The position numbers and the translations under genes were made by a program. Source: an uncultured Comamonadaceae bacterium (GTDB lineage: Bacteria > Pseudomonadota > Gammaproteobacteria > Burkholderiales > Burkholderiaceae). Taken from it: a DNA stretch of 62,500 nt. The stretch is taken from the NCBI GenBank assembly GCA_946482595.1, contig CAMLSD010000015.1:1-62500 (forward strand). The letters run 5' to 3'. Shown here in pieces: positions 35,075 to 43,423 of this stretch. The stretch's first letter is position 1. Each line of letters starts with the position of its first letter. Under the pieces are notes generated by a model. That model saw only the letters and a program-made list of their open reading frames with translations. It was not told where the DNA came from and did not search any database.

Positions 35075-37258
35075 GTCGGCCTGCACAGAAAGTCGCCAGG
35101 TGCGTCCGGCCAGCGGGTAGAGGTAGACGTGGTCGAACTGGAAGGGGGATTCGCGCCAGGCGCGGCGATTGGCCAGGTTGTCGATGCCGGCGCGCCAGGT
35201 CAAGGTGGTGTCGCCCACGCGGTGGCGATGGCTCAGGCCGACGTCCAGGCGCGTCCACGAGGGCAGCTTGAGCGAGTTGTCCTGCAGCACCATGCGTTCG
35301 CCTTCGTGCACCACCGCGCCCAGCAGGCGCAGGCCGGGCACGGCGGCCACCTGGTAGCCCAGCTCGGCCTTGAGCGTGTGGCGCGGCACGTTCACCGGAC
35401 GCTGCCCGTTGAGGGCCGGGTTGGCGCTGCCGGTGCGGCGCGCGTGCATCCACACCGCGCTGGCCCCCAGTGCCCAGGGGCCGTCGCGCCACTGCGCGGT
35501 GGCTTCCAGGCCGCGGTGGCGTGCGCTGCCGTCGAAGGCCAGCGTGCAGGAGTCGTCGGCAAAGGTGATGCCGCAATCGGCGCCTACTGCGGCGGCCTGC
35601 GGCCGGCGGATGTCGAACAGTGTGGCCGACCAGTCGAACTGCGGGCCGTTGGCCTTCACCCCGACTTCGACCTGGCGGCTCTTCAGTGCGGGCAGGGCCT
35701 GGCCTGCGTTGCTGAAGGTGGGGCGGTTGGGTGTGACCTGCGATTCCAGGCCCCGGCCCCAGCTCACGTAGGCGATGTGACCCGGCGCAAACCCGTGGCT
35801 CAGGGCCAGCCAGGGGGTGGTGGCCGACTGGCCGTAGCGTGTGGGTTCGCGGTCGTCACCGCTGGTCAGCTCGCTGGCACGGTGCAGGCGTGTATGGCGC
35901 AGGCCCAGCCAGGCGCTCCACTGCGGATGCAGGGTGATGGCATCGCGCAGGTACAGCTCGGTGCTGCGTTCGGTGCGGTTGGTGCTGGGCAGCGGGTTGC
36001 GCGCCGACGGCGGCGTGATGACGTCGCCGTCGATGTGGCCCGTGCCGGCATAGTCATAGACCTGATCCTGCACCCGACTCTTGAAGCGGCTGTGCAGGAT
36101 GCCGGCGGTGAGGTCGTGCCGGACGCTGCCGGTGCTGAAGCGGCCGTCCACAAAAAGGTGGGCTGCATGCGTGCGGCGGCGCTCGTTGTCGCTGATGTAC
36201 TCGTACAGATCGAAGCTGCCGTCAGAGCAGAAACGGCTGTAGTCACCTTCAGCACCACAGCCGAAGGGAAAGGCCAGCCGGTCATCCATGTGCAGGCGTT
36301 GTGTGCCCAGCTGCCCGGTGATGCGCCACTGGGCATCGATGCGGTGCCGCACCCGCAACGTGCCCACATGCTGGTCGGTCACGACGGGCTGGGACCAGGG
36401 CTGGTTATTCAGGCTCAGGCGCGGGTTGACGGGGACCGGCACCGTGTTGCCGGTGATGCTGAACGCGGCCTGGCTGCGCTGCTTGCGATGGCTGGTTTCG
36501 AACTCGGCTTCGACCACGGTGCCCGGGGTGAGCCGCCAGTCCGCCGCCACGGCCAGCAGCCGGCGGTGTCCCTCGGCATGGCGCAACAGCGGATCGAGGT
36601 GTTCGTTGGCGGCATTGACGCGCAGGCCAAAGCGCTCGTCGGGCCCGAACCGGTTGCCCACGTCGGCGGCCACACCCATCGTGCCGCGGGCCTGGAGCCC
36701 CAGTTCGACCGACCGGACCCGGTCGTCCGGACGTTTCACCACGAAGTTGACCAGCCCGCCGGGCGCGCTGGTGCCGGCCTGGATCCCGCTCGTGCCCTTC
36801 AGCACTTCGACAGCGGCCTTGTTGTCCAGCGGGTGGATCGTCTCGGCACTGACCGGCAGACCTTCGCGCCGGTAGTTGAAGCGGTTGTCCAGCGTGAAGC
36901 CGCGAATGCTCAGGTAGTCCCAGTAGCCTTCGGCGTTGTAGCTGTCACTGACCGATGCGTCGAGCGCGGTGAGGTCGGACAGCTTGCGCGCACCGCGTTC
37001 CTTCAACCTCTCCTGGGTGAGCACCGTGGCCTGCAAGGGCGAGCGCGACAGCGGCAGCTCGCCGAACCCGGACACATCCGCCCGTGAGGACGGCGCCGGT
37101 GCGGTGACCCGCACGGCCGGGAGTTCCTCGGTGGTGCTGCCTTGCTGTGCCCAGGCCGTCGGCGTGAAGGGTGCCGCCAGGGACGCGACGGCCATTGCGC
37201 AGGCACGCGCGAGGGGGGGGGGGTGGTTCGGGCGGCCAAGGAACGGGAGCGACGACAT
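35069..37258 (-). CDS. TonB-dependent outer-membrane receptor, probably for thiamine or a precursor
   Basis: 729 residues. A Sec signal peptide ends near AWAQQ (about residue 39). A TonB-box-like LPAVRVTAP precedes the plug domain (SVSDSYNAEGYWDYLSIRGF, then VEVLKGTSGIQAGTSAPGGLVNFV). A 22-strand barrel follows to the end. By sequence alone it looks like a siderophore receptor of the FecA/FhuA type. The TPP riboswitch in its leader makes uptake of thiamine or a thiamine precursor more likely. Eleven consecutive cytosines lie in codons 12-16. Confidence 0.88.
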   Translation of the reverse strand: MSSLPFLGRPNHPPPLARACAMAVASLAAPFTPTAWAQQGSTTEELPAVRVTAPAPSSRADVSGFGELPLSRSPLQATVLTQERLKERGARKLSDLTALDASVSDSYNAEGYWDYLSIRGFTLDNRFNYRREGLPVSAETIHPLDNKAAVEVLKGTSGIQAGTSAPGGLVNFVVKRPDDRVRSVELGLQARGTMGVAADVGNRFGPDERFGLRVNAANEHLDPLLRHAEGHRRLLAVAADWRLTPGTVVEAEFETSHRKQRSQAAFSITGNTVPVPVNPRLSLNNQPWSQPVVTDQHVGTLRVRHRIDAQWRITGQLGTQRLHMDDRLAFPFGCGAEGDYSRFCSDGSFDLYEYISDNERRRTHAAHLFVDGRFSTGSVRHDLTAGILHSRFKSRVQDQVYDYAGTGHIDGDVITPPSARNPLPSTNRTERSTELYLRDAITLHPQWSAWLGLRHTRLHRASELTSGDDREPTRYGQSATTPWLALSHGFAPGHIAYVSWGRGLESQVTPNRPTFSNAGQALPALKSRQVEVGVKANGPQFDWSATLFDIRRPQAAAVGADCGITFADDSCTLAFDGSARHRGLEATAQWRDGPWALGASAVWMHARRTGSANPALNGQRPVNVPRHTLKAELGYQVAAVPGLRLLGAVVHEGERMVLQDNSLKLPSWTRLDVGLSHRHRVGDTTLTWRAGIDNLANRRAWRESPFQFDHVYLYPLAGRTWRLSVQADL
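37213..37223. repeat. 11-base homopolymer (G on plus, C on the coding strand) in the receptor gene
   Basis: A run of 11 identical bases covers the end of codon 12 through the start of codon 16 of the TonB-dependent receptor, encoding Pro-Pro-Pro. Gain or loss of one base would shift the frame before the end of the signal peptide. Confidence 0.95.
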
Positions 37259-37324
37259 CTGCAGACTTTCGACGGGTCGCGCAGGTCGGCGTTGGGTCGG
37301 GGGCGCGCTGGGGCCACCGCTCGT

Positions 37325-37411
37325 TCGCTTCCCTGCGCGAGAATTACCTCAACAGGTTCGAAGGGACTTTCTCAGTCGAGCCGCAGATCGCGGCCCAACA
37401 CCCCTAGCGGA
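37325..37411 (-). promoter_or_regulatory. TPP (thiamine pyrophosphate) riboswitch, THI element
   Basis: Read on the minus strand, the segment has the THI features in order. GCTAGGGGTG opens the aptamer, then comes a GCCGC/GCGGC stem, then CTGAGA at 37361-37356. CCCTTCGAACCTG, a TGAGGTAATTCTCG arm and GCGCAGGGAAGC close it. The outer stem can pair CGCT with AGCG. It ends about 65 bases before the receptor start. Binding of TPP should reduce expression of the receptor. Family assignment is by consensus recognised by eye. Confidence 0.88.
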
Positions 37412-37485
37412 TCACGCATGGCGCTGTGCCCGCGTGAAGTCTGGATTATCGCCTTCGAACGACGGCGGGTCTGGCGAGTTGCATC

Positions 37486-37511
37486 AAAAAAGCCCGCACT
37501 GTGGCGGGCCT
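37486..37511 (-). terminator. Rho-independent terminator after the ferredoxin reductase gene
   Basis: Minus strand: GCCCGC stem (37509-37504 with 37497-37492), 6-base loop, then six Ts. It lies 27 bases after the stop of the flavoprotein gene. Confidence 0.85.
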
Positions 37512-37537
37512 TGCGGTCGGGTGGGGCGGGTGCCGGT

Positions 37538-38638
37538 TCAGTCGAACACCGGGCTTTCCACGCCGAGCACCTTGTGCAGCTTGGGGCTGGTGGTCGTGTA
37601 CTGCAGGTGGATGCGCTTGTCCGGGAAGATGTAGGGCGCCGCGGCAAAGGCGGCCAGTGCCGCTTCGTGGAAGCCCGAGAGGATGAGCTTCTTCTTGCCG
37701 GGATAGGTGTTGACGTCACCCACGGCAAAGATGCCGGGGATGCTGGTCTCGAACTTCTCGGTGTCGACCACGATCTGCTTGCGTTCGAGGTCCACGCCCC
37801 ATTCGGCGATGGGCCCGAGCTTGGGGCTCAGGCCGAAGAACACCAGCACCATGTCGGCCGGCATCACGCGGGTCACACCGTCGCCGCCGGTCACCTTCAG
37901 GGCGGTGAGCTTGCCGTCCGCCTCGTCGAACCCGGTGACCTGGCCGACGACGAACTGCATCTCCATGGCATCGCACAGTTCCTTCATGCGTGCCACGCTG
38001 GCCGGTGCGGCGCGGAAACCATCGCGACGGTGGATGAGGATCACGCTTTCGGCCTTGTTGGGGCCTTCCTGGACGAAGTTCAGCGTCCAGTCCAGGGCCG
38101 AGTCGCCACCCCCCACGATCACCAGCTGCTTGCCGGCAAACTGTGCCGGGTTGCGCACCCGGTAGAACACCTGGCGGTCGTTGTACTGGTCCAGACCGTC
38201 GATCTTGAGCATGCGCGGCTGGAAGGCGCCGACACCGCCGGCGATGAACACCGTGCGGGTGAGGAAACGCGTGCCCTTGGAGGTCTCGACATGGAAGCGG
38301 CCATCGGCTTCCTTGCGCACCACGGTGACTTCCTGGCCCAGGTGGAAGGTGGCACCGAAGGGCTCGATCTGCTTGAGCAGGTTGTCGGTGAGTTCCTTGC
38401 CGGTACACACCGGCACGGCCGGGATGTCGTAGATCGGCTTGTCGGGGTAGAGCTCGATGCACTGCCCGCCAGGGTAGGCCAGCGAGTCGATGATGTGGGC
38501 CTTGATCTCGAGCAGCCCCAGCTCGAACACCTGGAACAGGCCCACCGGGCCCGCGCCGACGATCACGGCATCGGTCTCGATGCGGGCGGCCTCGGGGTCG
38601 GCGGCCTGGGCAGGCGCGTTGTCGCTGTGTGCGTCCAT
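37538..38638 (-). CDS. Ferredoxin/flavodoxin-NADP+ reductase, thioredoxin-reductase-like type
   Basis: 366 residues. FAD site [18 protein letters not shown] near residue 25, [17 protein letters not shown], a second Rossmann motif [15 protein letters not shown], and the C-terminal FAD loop [15 protein letters not shown]. No CxxC redox pair, so it is the type 2 ferredoxin-NADP reductase group rather than thioredoxin reductase. It lies just downstream of a ferredoxin gene and could deliver electrons to it. Confidence 0.88.
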   Translation of the reverse strand: MDAHSDNAPAQAADPEAARIETDAVIVGAGPVGLFQVFELGLLEIKAHIIDSLAYPGGQCIELYPDKPIYDIPAVPVCTGKELTDNLLKQIEPFGATFHLGQEVTVVRKEADGRFHVETSKGTRFLTRTVFIAGGVGAFQPRMLKIDGLDQYNDRQVFYRVRNPAQFAGKQLVIVGGGDSALDWTLNFVQEGPNKAESVILIHRRDGFRAAPASVARMKELCDAMEMQFVVGQVTGFDEADGKLTALKVTGGDGVTRVMPADMVLVFFGLSPKLGPIAEWGVDLERKQIVVDTEKFETSIPGIFAVGDVNTYPGKKKLILSGFHEAALAAFAAAPYIFPDKRIHLQYTTTSPKLHKVLGVESPVFD

Positions 38639-38672
38639 GGTGCGGTGTTGCGGCGGTGCGGTGGGCGCCTGA

Positions 38673-38996
38673 TCAGCGGATCAGCTGGTCGAGCTTGTCG
38701 GCGCGGTCCTTCCACTCATCGGCGTCAGGCAGCGCGGCCTTGCGCTTGGTGATGCTGGGCCACTGCTTGGCGAGGTCAGCATTGATCTGGATGAACTTCT
38801 GCTGGTTGCCGGGCACGTCTTCTTCCGGGAGGATGGCATTGACCGGGCACTCGGGGATGCACACCGCGCAGTCGATGCATTCATCCGGGTCGATGACCAG
38901 GAAGTTCGGGCCCTCGCGGAAGCAGTCCACCGGGCAGACGTCCACACAGTCGGTGTACTTGCAGCGGATGCAGCTCTCGGTCACTACGTGCGTCAT
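38673..38996 (-). CDS. fdxA: 7Fe-8S ferredoxin
   Basis: 107 residues from the ATG at 38996-38994 ([20 protein letters not shown]). The cysteine pattern [17 protein letters not shown] and [12 protein letters not shown] gives a [3Fe-4S] plus [4Fe-4S] ferredoxin of the FdxA type with the usual C-terminal extension. A minus-strand TAAAAT at 39118-39113, about 120 bases upstream, may be its -10. It precedes the ferredoxin reductase by 34 bases in the same direction. Confidence 0.93.
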   Translation of the reverse strand: MTHVVTESCIRCKYTDCVDVCPVDCFREGPNFLVIDPDECIDCAVCIPECPVNAILPEEDVPGNQQKFIQINADLAKQWPSITKRKAALPDADEWKDRADKLDQLIR

Positions 38997-39116
38997 AAGG
39001 GTCTCGTGCTTGGTTGTCTGTGTGGGTGAGTGGGGTTCGGGGTCGATCCGCGGGCGCAGGCGCCAACCAGGGCTTGACCCGAAGGCGCTGTCCCTGCCGC
39101 CTGCCAACTGGAGATT

Positions 39117-39893
39117 TTAAGCGGCCGGGGTTTTCCCGAGGGGTTGACCGGCATCAATGACCGGGATGTCCGCAGGCTGGGTGTCGCATTCGGGTGTGAC
39201 GCGAGCTGCCGCGGCGCCCACGACCACGACCGCCGGGCGCCCGGCGTGCAGCACACTGGCCCGCGCCAGATGCTCGACCGTATGGTCGCTCTGGAGCTGG
39301 TCGGGCCAGCCGGCGCGCGACACCACGCTGACCGGCGTGTCGACGGGCCAGCCGGCCTCACGCAGCCGACGGCCCAGTGCGCCGAGTTGCCGCCCTGCCA
39401 TGTAGAACACCTCGCTGTCCGCGCTGCGGCTGGCCTGGAGGTCACCGCTGCGGGTCATGGCGGTGGTGAGGCTGACGCTGCGGCCATTGCCGCGCCGCGT
39501 CAGGGGGCGCTGCGTGGTGGCGGCCGCGGCAGACGCCGCGGTGATGCCGGGCACCACCTCGGTCGGGATGCCGGCCTGGGCGGCCGCCAGGAGTTCTTCC
39601 TCGAGCCGTCCGAACACGCTCGGGTCGCCGCCCTTGAGGCGCACCACCTGGGCGCCTTCGCGGGCAAAACGCACCAGCAGCGCATTGATCGTGGCCTGGC
39701 CGGTGCTGTCGCAGAACCCGCGCTTGCCGACATTCACCCACTTGGCCTGAGGCGCCAGCTCGCGCAGGGCCGGGTCGGTCAGCGCGTCGAACAGCACCAC
39801 ATCGGCCTGCGCGAGCGCCCGGGCGCCACGCACGGTGATGAGGTCGGCCGCGCCAGGGCCGGCGCCAACGAACACGATGCGACCGGACTGCAT
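39117..39893 (-). CDS. cobA: Uroporphyrinogen-III C-methyltransferase
   Basis: 258 residues from the ATG at 39893-39891. IVFVGAGPGAADLITVRGARAL (SAM-binding loop), VNVGKRG, VVRLKGGDPSVFGRLEEE and VVPGITAASAAAA are the family motifs. It makes precorrin-2, the first step to siroheme, which the sulfite reductase CysI of this operon needs. The oxidase/chelatase half of a CysG fusion is absent. It lies 23 bases after cysN. Confidence 0.92.
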   Translation of the reverse strand: MQSGRIVFVGAGPGAADLITVRGARALAQADVVLFDALTDPALRELAPQAKWVNVGKRGFCDSTGQATINALLVRFAREGAQVVRLKGGDPSVFGRLEEELLAAAQAGIPTEVVPGITAASAAAATTQRPLTRRGNGRSVSLTTAMTRSGDLQASRSADSEVFYMAGRQLGALGRRLREAGWPVDTPVSVVSRAGWPDQLQSDHTVEHLARASVLHAGRPAVVVVGAAAARVTPECDTQPADIPVIDAGQPLGKTPAA

Positions 39894-39916
39894 GGCTGCC
39901 TTGTCCCTGGCCCGGC

Positions 39917-41218
39917 TTACTCGGGCGCCTTCACCAGCAGCGCGCCACTGGTGCGGTTGCTGGTGGGGTCGACGATGATCAGCGCACCGCCCACGCGGTT
40001 GTCGGCGTACGGCTCGACCGGCAGCGGCTGCTGGGTCTCGATGACGACGTGGCCGATCTCGTTGACGGCCAGTTCGTGCGCGTCGATCGCCTCCAGCGTG
40101 TGGATGTCCAGCCGGCTCTCGATGGCGGCAATGCGGGCCTGGACCCAGCGGTTGCCGTGGCGCACCCAGTACTTGCGGCCGACCACGGCGGGTTCGGTGT
40201 CGAGCCACGCCAGCGTGGCCGAGAAGCGTTGCGTCTGGCGCACCGTGCCGGGCGTGGCGATCCAGTCGCCGCGGGAGACGTCGATCTGGCGGTCGAGCAC
40301 CACACCGGCGGACTCGCCGGCGGCGCACGCAGCCACGACACTGCCCGCGCGGCGGACTTCGGCCACGATGGCGGTCTCGCCGCTGGGCAGGATCTGCACG
40401 GCATCACCGGCCCGGACACTGCCGTGGGCAATGCGGCCCCACAGCGTGCGCGGCTGGTTGCCGGTGCCTTCACCTTCGCGTGCGACGTACTGCACCGGCA
40501 GCAGCAGGTTGCCGGCGGTGCGCTCCTGCACCGTGGGCAGGCCTTCGAGCACCTGCAGCAGCGACGGGCCGTCGTACCAGTCGGCGTCCAGCGGGGAGGT
40601 CACGTTGTCGCCACGCAGCGCGGACACCGGGATGATGCCCGCGACTTCGATGCCGGCCTGGGCCGCAAAGGCCTGCAGGGCCTCGCTCACCGCCACGAAG
40701 GCGTGCGCGGGATCGGCCACGGCATCGAGCTTGTTGACGGCAAACACGATGCTGGGCACGCGCAGCAGGCGGGCCAGCAGCGCGTGGCGGCGCGTCTGGG
40801 GCAGCAGCGGCACCGGTTTCGCGTGCACGTCGAGCTTGGTGATGTCGACCAGCACCACGGCGGCGTCACTGCCGGCGGCGGCCGTCACCATGTTGCGGGT
40901 GTACTGCTCGTGGCCGGGTGCGTCGGCGATGATGAACTTGCGCTGCTTGGTGGCGAAGTAGCGATAGGCCACGTCGATCGTGATGCCCTGCTCGCGCTCG
41001 GCCTCCAGGCCGTCGGTCAGCAAAGACAGGTCGATCGGTGCACCGGCGGCCTTCTTTTCGAGGGTGTCGAGCTGATCGGCCAGGATGGCGCGGCTGTCGA
41101 ACAGCAGGCGCCCGATCAGGGTGCTCTTGCCGTCGTCGACGCTGCCTGCCGTCAGGAAGCGCAAGGCGCGGTGATCGGTCACCGCAGGCACGTCCTGGTG
41201 GATGTGGACATCAGACAT
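39917..41218 (-). CDS. cysN: Sulfate adenylyltransferase subunit 1 (GTPase)
   Basis: 433 residues. G1 TAGSVDDGKSTLIGRLLFDS, G3 DAPGHEQYTRNM and G4 FAVNKLDAV are present. It couples GTP hydrolysis to APS synthesis with CysD. There is no C-terminal APS-kinase domain, which fits the APS reductase upstream. Its start overlaps the cysD stop by one base (TGATG). Confidence 0.95.
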   Translation of the reverse strand: MSDVHIHQDVPAVTDHRALRFLTAGSVDDGKSTLIGRLLFDSRAILADQLDTLEKKAAGAPIDLSLLTDGLEAEREQGITIDVAYRYFATKQRKFIIADAPGHEQYTRNMVTAAAGSDAAVVLVDITKLDVHAKPVPLLPQTRRHALLARLLRVPSIVFAVNKLDAVADPAHAFVAVSEALQAFAAQAGIEVAGIIPVSALRGDNVTSPLDADWYDGPSLLQVLEGLPTVQERTAGNLLLPVQYVAREGEGTGNQPRTLWGRIAHGSVRAGDAVQILPSGETAIVAEVRRAGSVVAACAAGESAGVVLDRQIDVSRGDWIATPGTVRQTQRFSATLAWLDTEPAVVGRKYWVRHGNRWVQARIAAIESRLDIHTLEAIDAHELAVNEIGHVVIETQQPLPVEPYADNRVGGALIIVDPTSNRTSGALLVKAPE

Positions 41219-42177
41219 CAGAAATATCCTTCCTTCTTGCGACGCTCCATCGAGGCGTCGGAGGTGCGGTCGTCCATGCGGGTGGCGCCCCGCTCGCTGA
41301 CGGTCACCTTGAGGGTTTCGGCGACGATCTCGGCCGCGTTGCCGGCCGGGCTTTCTACCGGGCAGGTGCAGGTCATGTCGCCCACGGTGCGAAAGCGCAC
41401 CTGGGCCGTCTCGATGGCCTCGCCCGCCTCGGGCGGTGTCACGTCGGTCACCGGCACCAGCAGGCCCTTGCGTCGGATCACCTGCCGGTCATGTGCGTAG
41501 TACAGGCCGGGCAGCGGGATGTTCTCGCGGGCGATGTAGAGCCACACGTCGAGTTCGGTCCAGTTGCTGATCGGGAAGGCGCGCATGTGTTCGCCCGGCT
41601 TGATGCGCGTGTTGAACAGCGTCCAGAGTTCCGGGCGCTGCTCCTTCGGCTGCCACTGGCCGAAGCTGTCACGGTGGCTGAACATGCGCTCCTTGGCACG
41701 GGCCTTTTCTTCGTCGCGCCGCGCGCCGCCGATCAGCAGGTCGAAGCGGTGCTCCTCGATGGTCTCGAGCAGGGTCACGGTCTGGTGCCCGTTGCGCGAT
41801 TCCAGCGGATGCGACAGGCGGATGGTGCCGCGCTTCATCGAGTCTTCGAGGTGTCCCACCACCAGGCGTTCGCCCATCTCGGCCACGCGGCGGTCGCGGA
41901 ATTCGATCACTTCGGGGAAGTTGTGGCCGGTGTCGACGTGGACCAGCGGGAACGGCAGGCGGCCCTTGAACAGGCCGTTGCCCTGGCTGGACTTGAAGGC
42001 CTTTTCGGCCAGGCGCAGCACCACGCAGGAGTCCTTGCCGCCCGAGAACAGCAATGCGGGGCGCTCGAAGGCGGCGATCGCCTCGCGCAGGGTGAAGATC
42101 GCCTCTTCCTCGAGCCAGTCGAGGTGGCGGTGGTCCAGCTCGGGCAGAAGCTGGTCGATGCTCACGGCGGCATTCAT
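41218..42177 (-). CDS. cysD: Sulfate adenylyltransferase subunit 2
   Basis: 319 residues from the ATG at 42177-42175. The PP-loop is FSGGKDSCVVLRLAEKAF, followed by HVDTGHNFPEVIEFRDRRV. Late motifs RFRTVGDMTCTCPVES and ERGATRMDD complete the family pattern. It forms APS from ATP and sulfate. It overlaps cysH by 4 bases and cysN by 1. Confidence 0.96.
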   Translation of the reverse strand: MNAAVSIDQLLPELDHRHLDWLEEEAIFTLREAIAAFERPALLFSGGKDSCVVLRLAEKAFKSSQGNGLFKGRLPFPLVHVDTGHNFPEVIEFRDRRVAEMGERLVVGHLEDSMKRGTIRLSHPLESRNGHQTVTLLETIEEHRFDLLIGGARRDEEKARAKERMFSHRDSFGQWQPKEQRPELWTLFNTRIKPGEHMRAFPISNWTELDVWLYIARENIPLPGLYYAHDRQVIRRKGLLVPVTDVTPPEAGEAIETAQVRFRTVGDMTCTCPVESPAGNAAEIVAETLKVTVSERGATRMDDRTSDASMERRKKEGYF

Positions 42178-42923
42178 GCGCGCTCTCCGATCAGGGAAAC
42201 TTGAGGGGTGTCCTGGTGCACGTGCAGCCCGCATTCCTTGGCGGACTCGTCCTCCCACCACCAGCGGCCGGCGCGGAAGTCCTCGCCCACCGCGATGGCG
42301 CGCGTGCAGGGTGCGCAGCCGATGCTCGGGTAGAAGTCGTCGTGCAGCGGGTTGTAGGGTACCGCGTATGCGGCGATGTAATGCCACACGTCGTTCCAGG
42401 TCCAGTCGGCCAGTGGGTTGAGCTTGATGCGGCCCTGGTCGTCGCGGTCGCTGAAGGGCACCTCGCCGCGGTGGTTCGACTGCTCCCGGCGAAGGCCGGT
42501 CACCCAGGCGTCGCGTTGCGCCAGCATGCGCGACAGCGGCTCGAGCTTGCGGATCGCGCAGCATTGCTTGCGCAGCGGGATACTCTGGTACATCGCCTTG
42601 TCGCCGTGCTGGCCCACGAAGTGCACCACGGACTCGCTCACCGGGCGGTACACCTCGATCTTCAGGCCATAGTGCGCCTCGACCCTGCCGATCAGGGCAG
42701 ACGTTTCGGCATGCAGCATGCCGGTCTCGAGCGTGCCGATCGCGATGCCGAGGTGATGGCGGGCGATCAGGTCGGTCAGCACCATGTCTTCAGCGCCCAG
42801 GCTGGTGGCCTGAACGATGCGCCCGGCATGTTCGGTCGCGGCCGACTGCAGTACCGCCTGCGCATGCGCAAGCTTGGCCGCGAAGTCGGGCGTGGCACGG
42901 GCGTAGAGGTCGATGGCGCTCAT
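42174..42923 (-). CDS. cysH: Adenylyl-sulfate (APS) reductase
   Basis: 249 residues. The two cysteine pairs KQCCAIRKLEPL and GCAPCTRAI ligate the [4Fe-4S] cluster that marks the APS-using type. The C-terminal KECGLH carries the catalytic Cys. It reduces APS to sulfite with thioredoxin, so no PAPS step is needed. The start at 42923-42921 overlaps the DUF934 stop by 4 bases. Confidence 0.94.
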   Translation of the reverse strand: MSAIDLYARATPDFAAKLAHAQAVLQSAATEHAGRIVQATSLGAEDMVLTDLIARHHLGIAIGTLETGMLHAETSALIGRVEAHYGLKIEVYRPVSESVVHFVGQHGDKAMYQSIPLRKQCCAIRKLEPLSRMLAQRDAWVTGLRREQSNHRGEVPFSDRDDQGRIKLNPLADWTWNDVWHYIAAYAVPYNPLHDDFYPSIGCAPCTRAIAVGEDFRAGRWWWEDESAKECGLHVHQDTPQVSLIGERA

Positions 42924-43411
42924 GCGGCCTCCGCCTGCGGCGTCACGCGGGCAAAGTGCGGCCGGTTGTCGTGGACGTCGCCCTGGTAATAGGCCGGGAA
43001 GAAGGTCAGCTGGCGACGGGCGATCTCCACGCTCTGGTCGGCGCGCAAGGCAACGGCGTCGAAGCCCGAGCGTTGCAGCAGCGGCATCATGTCGACCACC
43101 ACGTCGCCGGTGGCGCGCACCTCGCCGGTGAATCGGTAGCGGCTGCGCAGCAGGCGGGCCTGACTGTAGGCGCGCCCATCGGTCCACTTCGGGAAGTGCA
43201 GCAGCACGGCGGCTACGCGCGGCAGGTCGTCGGCAATGGTCTCGACGTCGCTGTCATTGGCCAGGCGCAGGGCCACCGGCAGGTCGGCCGGCCAGCTTGC
43301 GCGCACCGTCTGCCACTGTGCCGGGCTCAGCGCCAGGTGAGGCGCTGGCGTGACGGGGGTGTCGTCGGCCACGGCCGTCCAGGTGTTCTGATCGGATTCG
43401 ATGAACTTCAT
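42920..43411 (-). CDS. DUF934 protein of the sulfite reductase operon
   Basis: 163 residues. The conserved core is VAAVLLHFPKWTDGRAYSQARLLRSRYRFTGEVRATGDVV, then LQRSGFDAVALRADQS. DUF934 proteins are almost always found next to CysI and CysH in proteobacteria. A helper or electron-transfer role has been proposed from that context; no activity is established. It lies 12 bases after cysI. Confidence 0.88.
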   Translation of the reverse strand: MKFIESDQNTWTAVADDTPVTPAPHLALSPAQWQTVRASWPADLPVALRLANDSDVETIADDLPRVAAVLLHFPKWTDGRAYSQARLLRSRYRFTGEVRATGDVVVDMMPLLQRSGFDAVALRADQSVEIARRQLTFFPAYYQGDVHDNRPHFARVTPQAEAA

Positions 43412-43423
43412 GTCGTTTGCTCC

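Noticed and set aside
34664..37087. Very long open frame (about 800 codons) on the plus strand opposite the TonB receptor
   Set aside because: It is the complement of a clear receptor gene in a GC-rich genome; composition is Gly/Ala/Val/Gln/His-rich with no family resemblance.
37259..37450. Cobalamin riboswitch or Fur box before the TonB receptor
   Set aside because: No B12-box or Fur-like 19-mer was found; the sequence fits a TPP aptamer instead.
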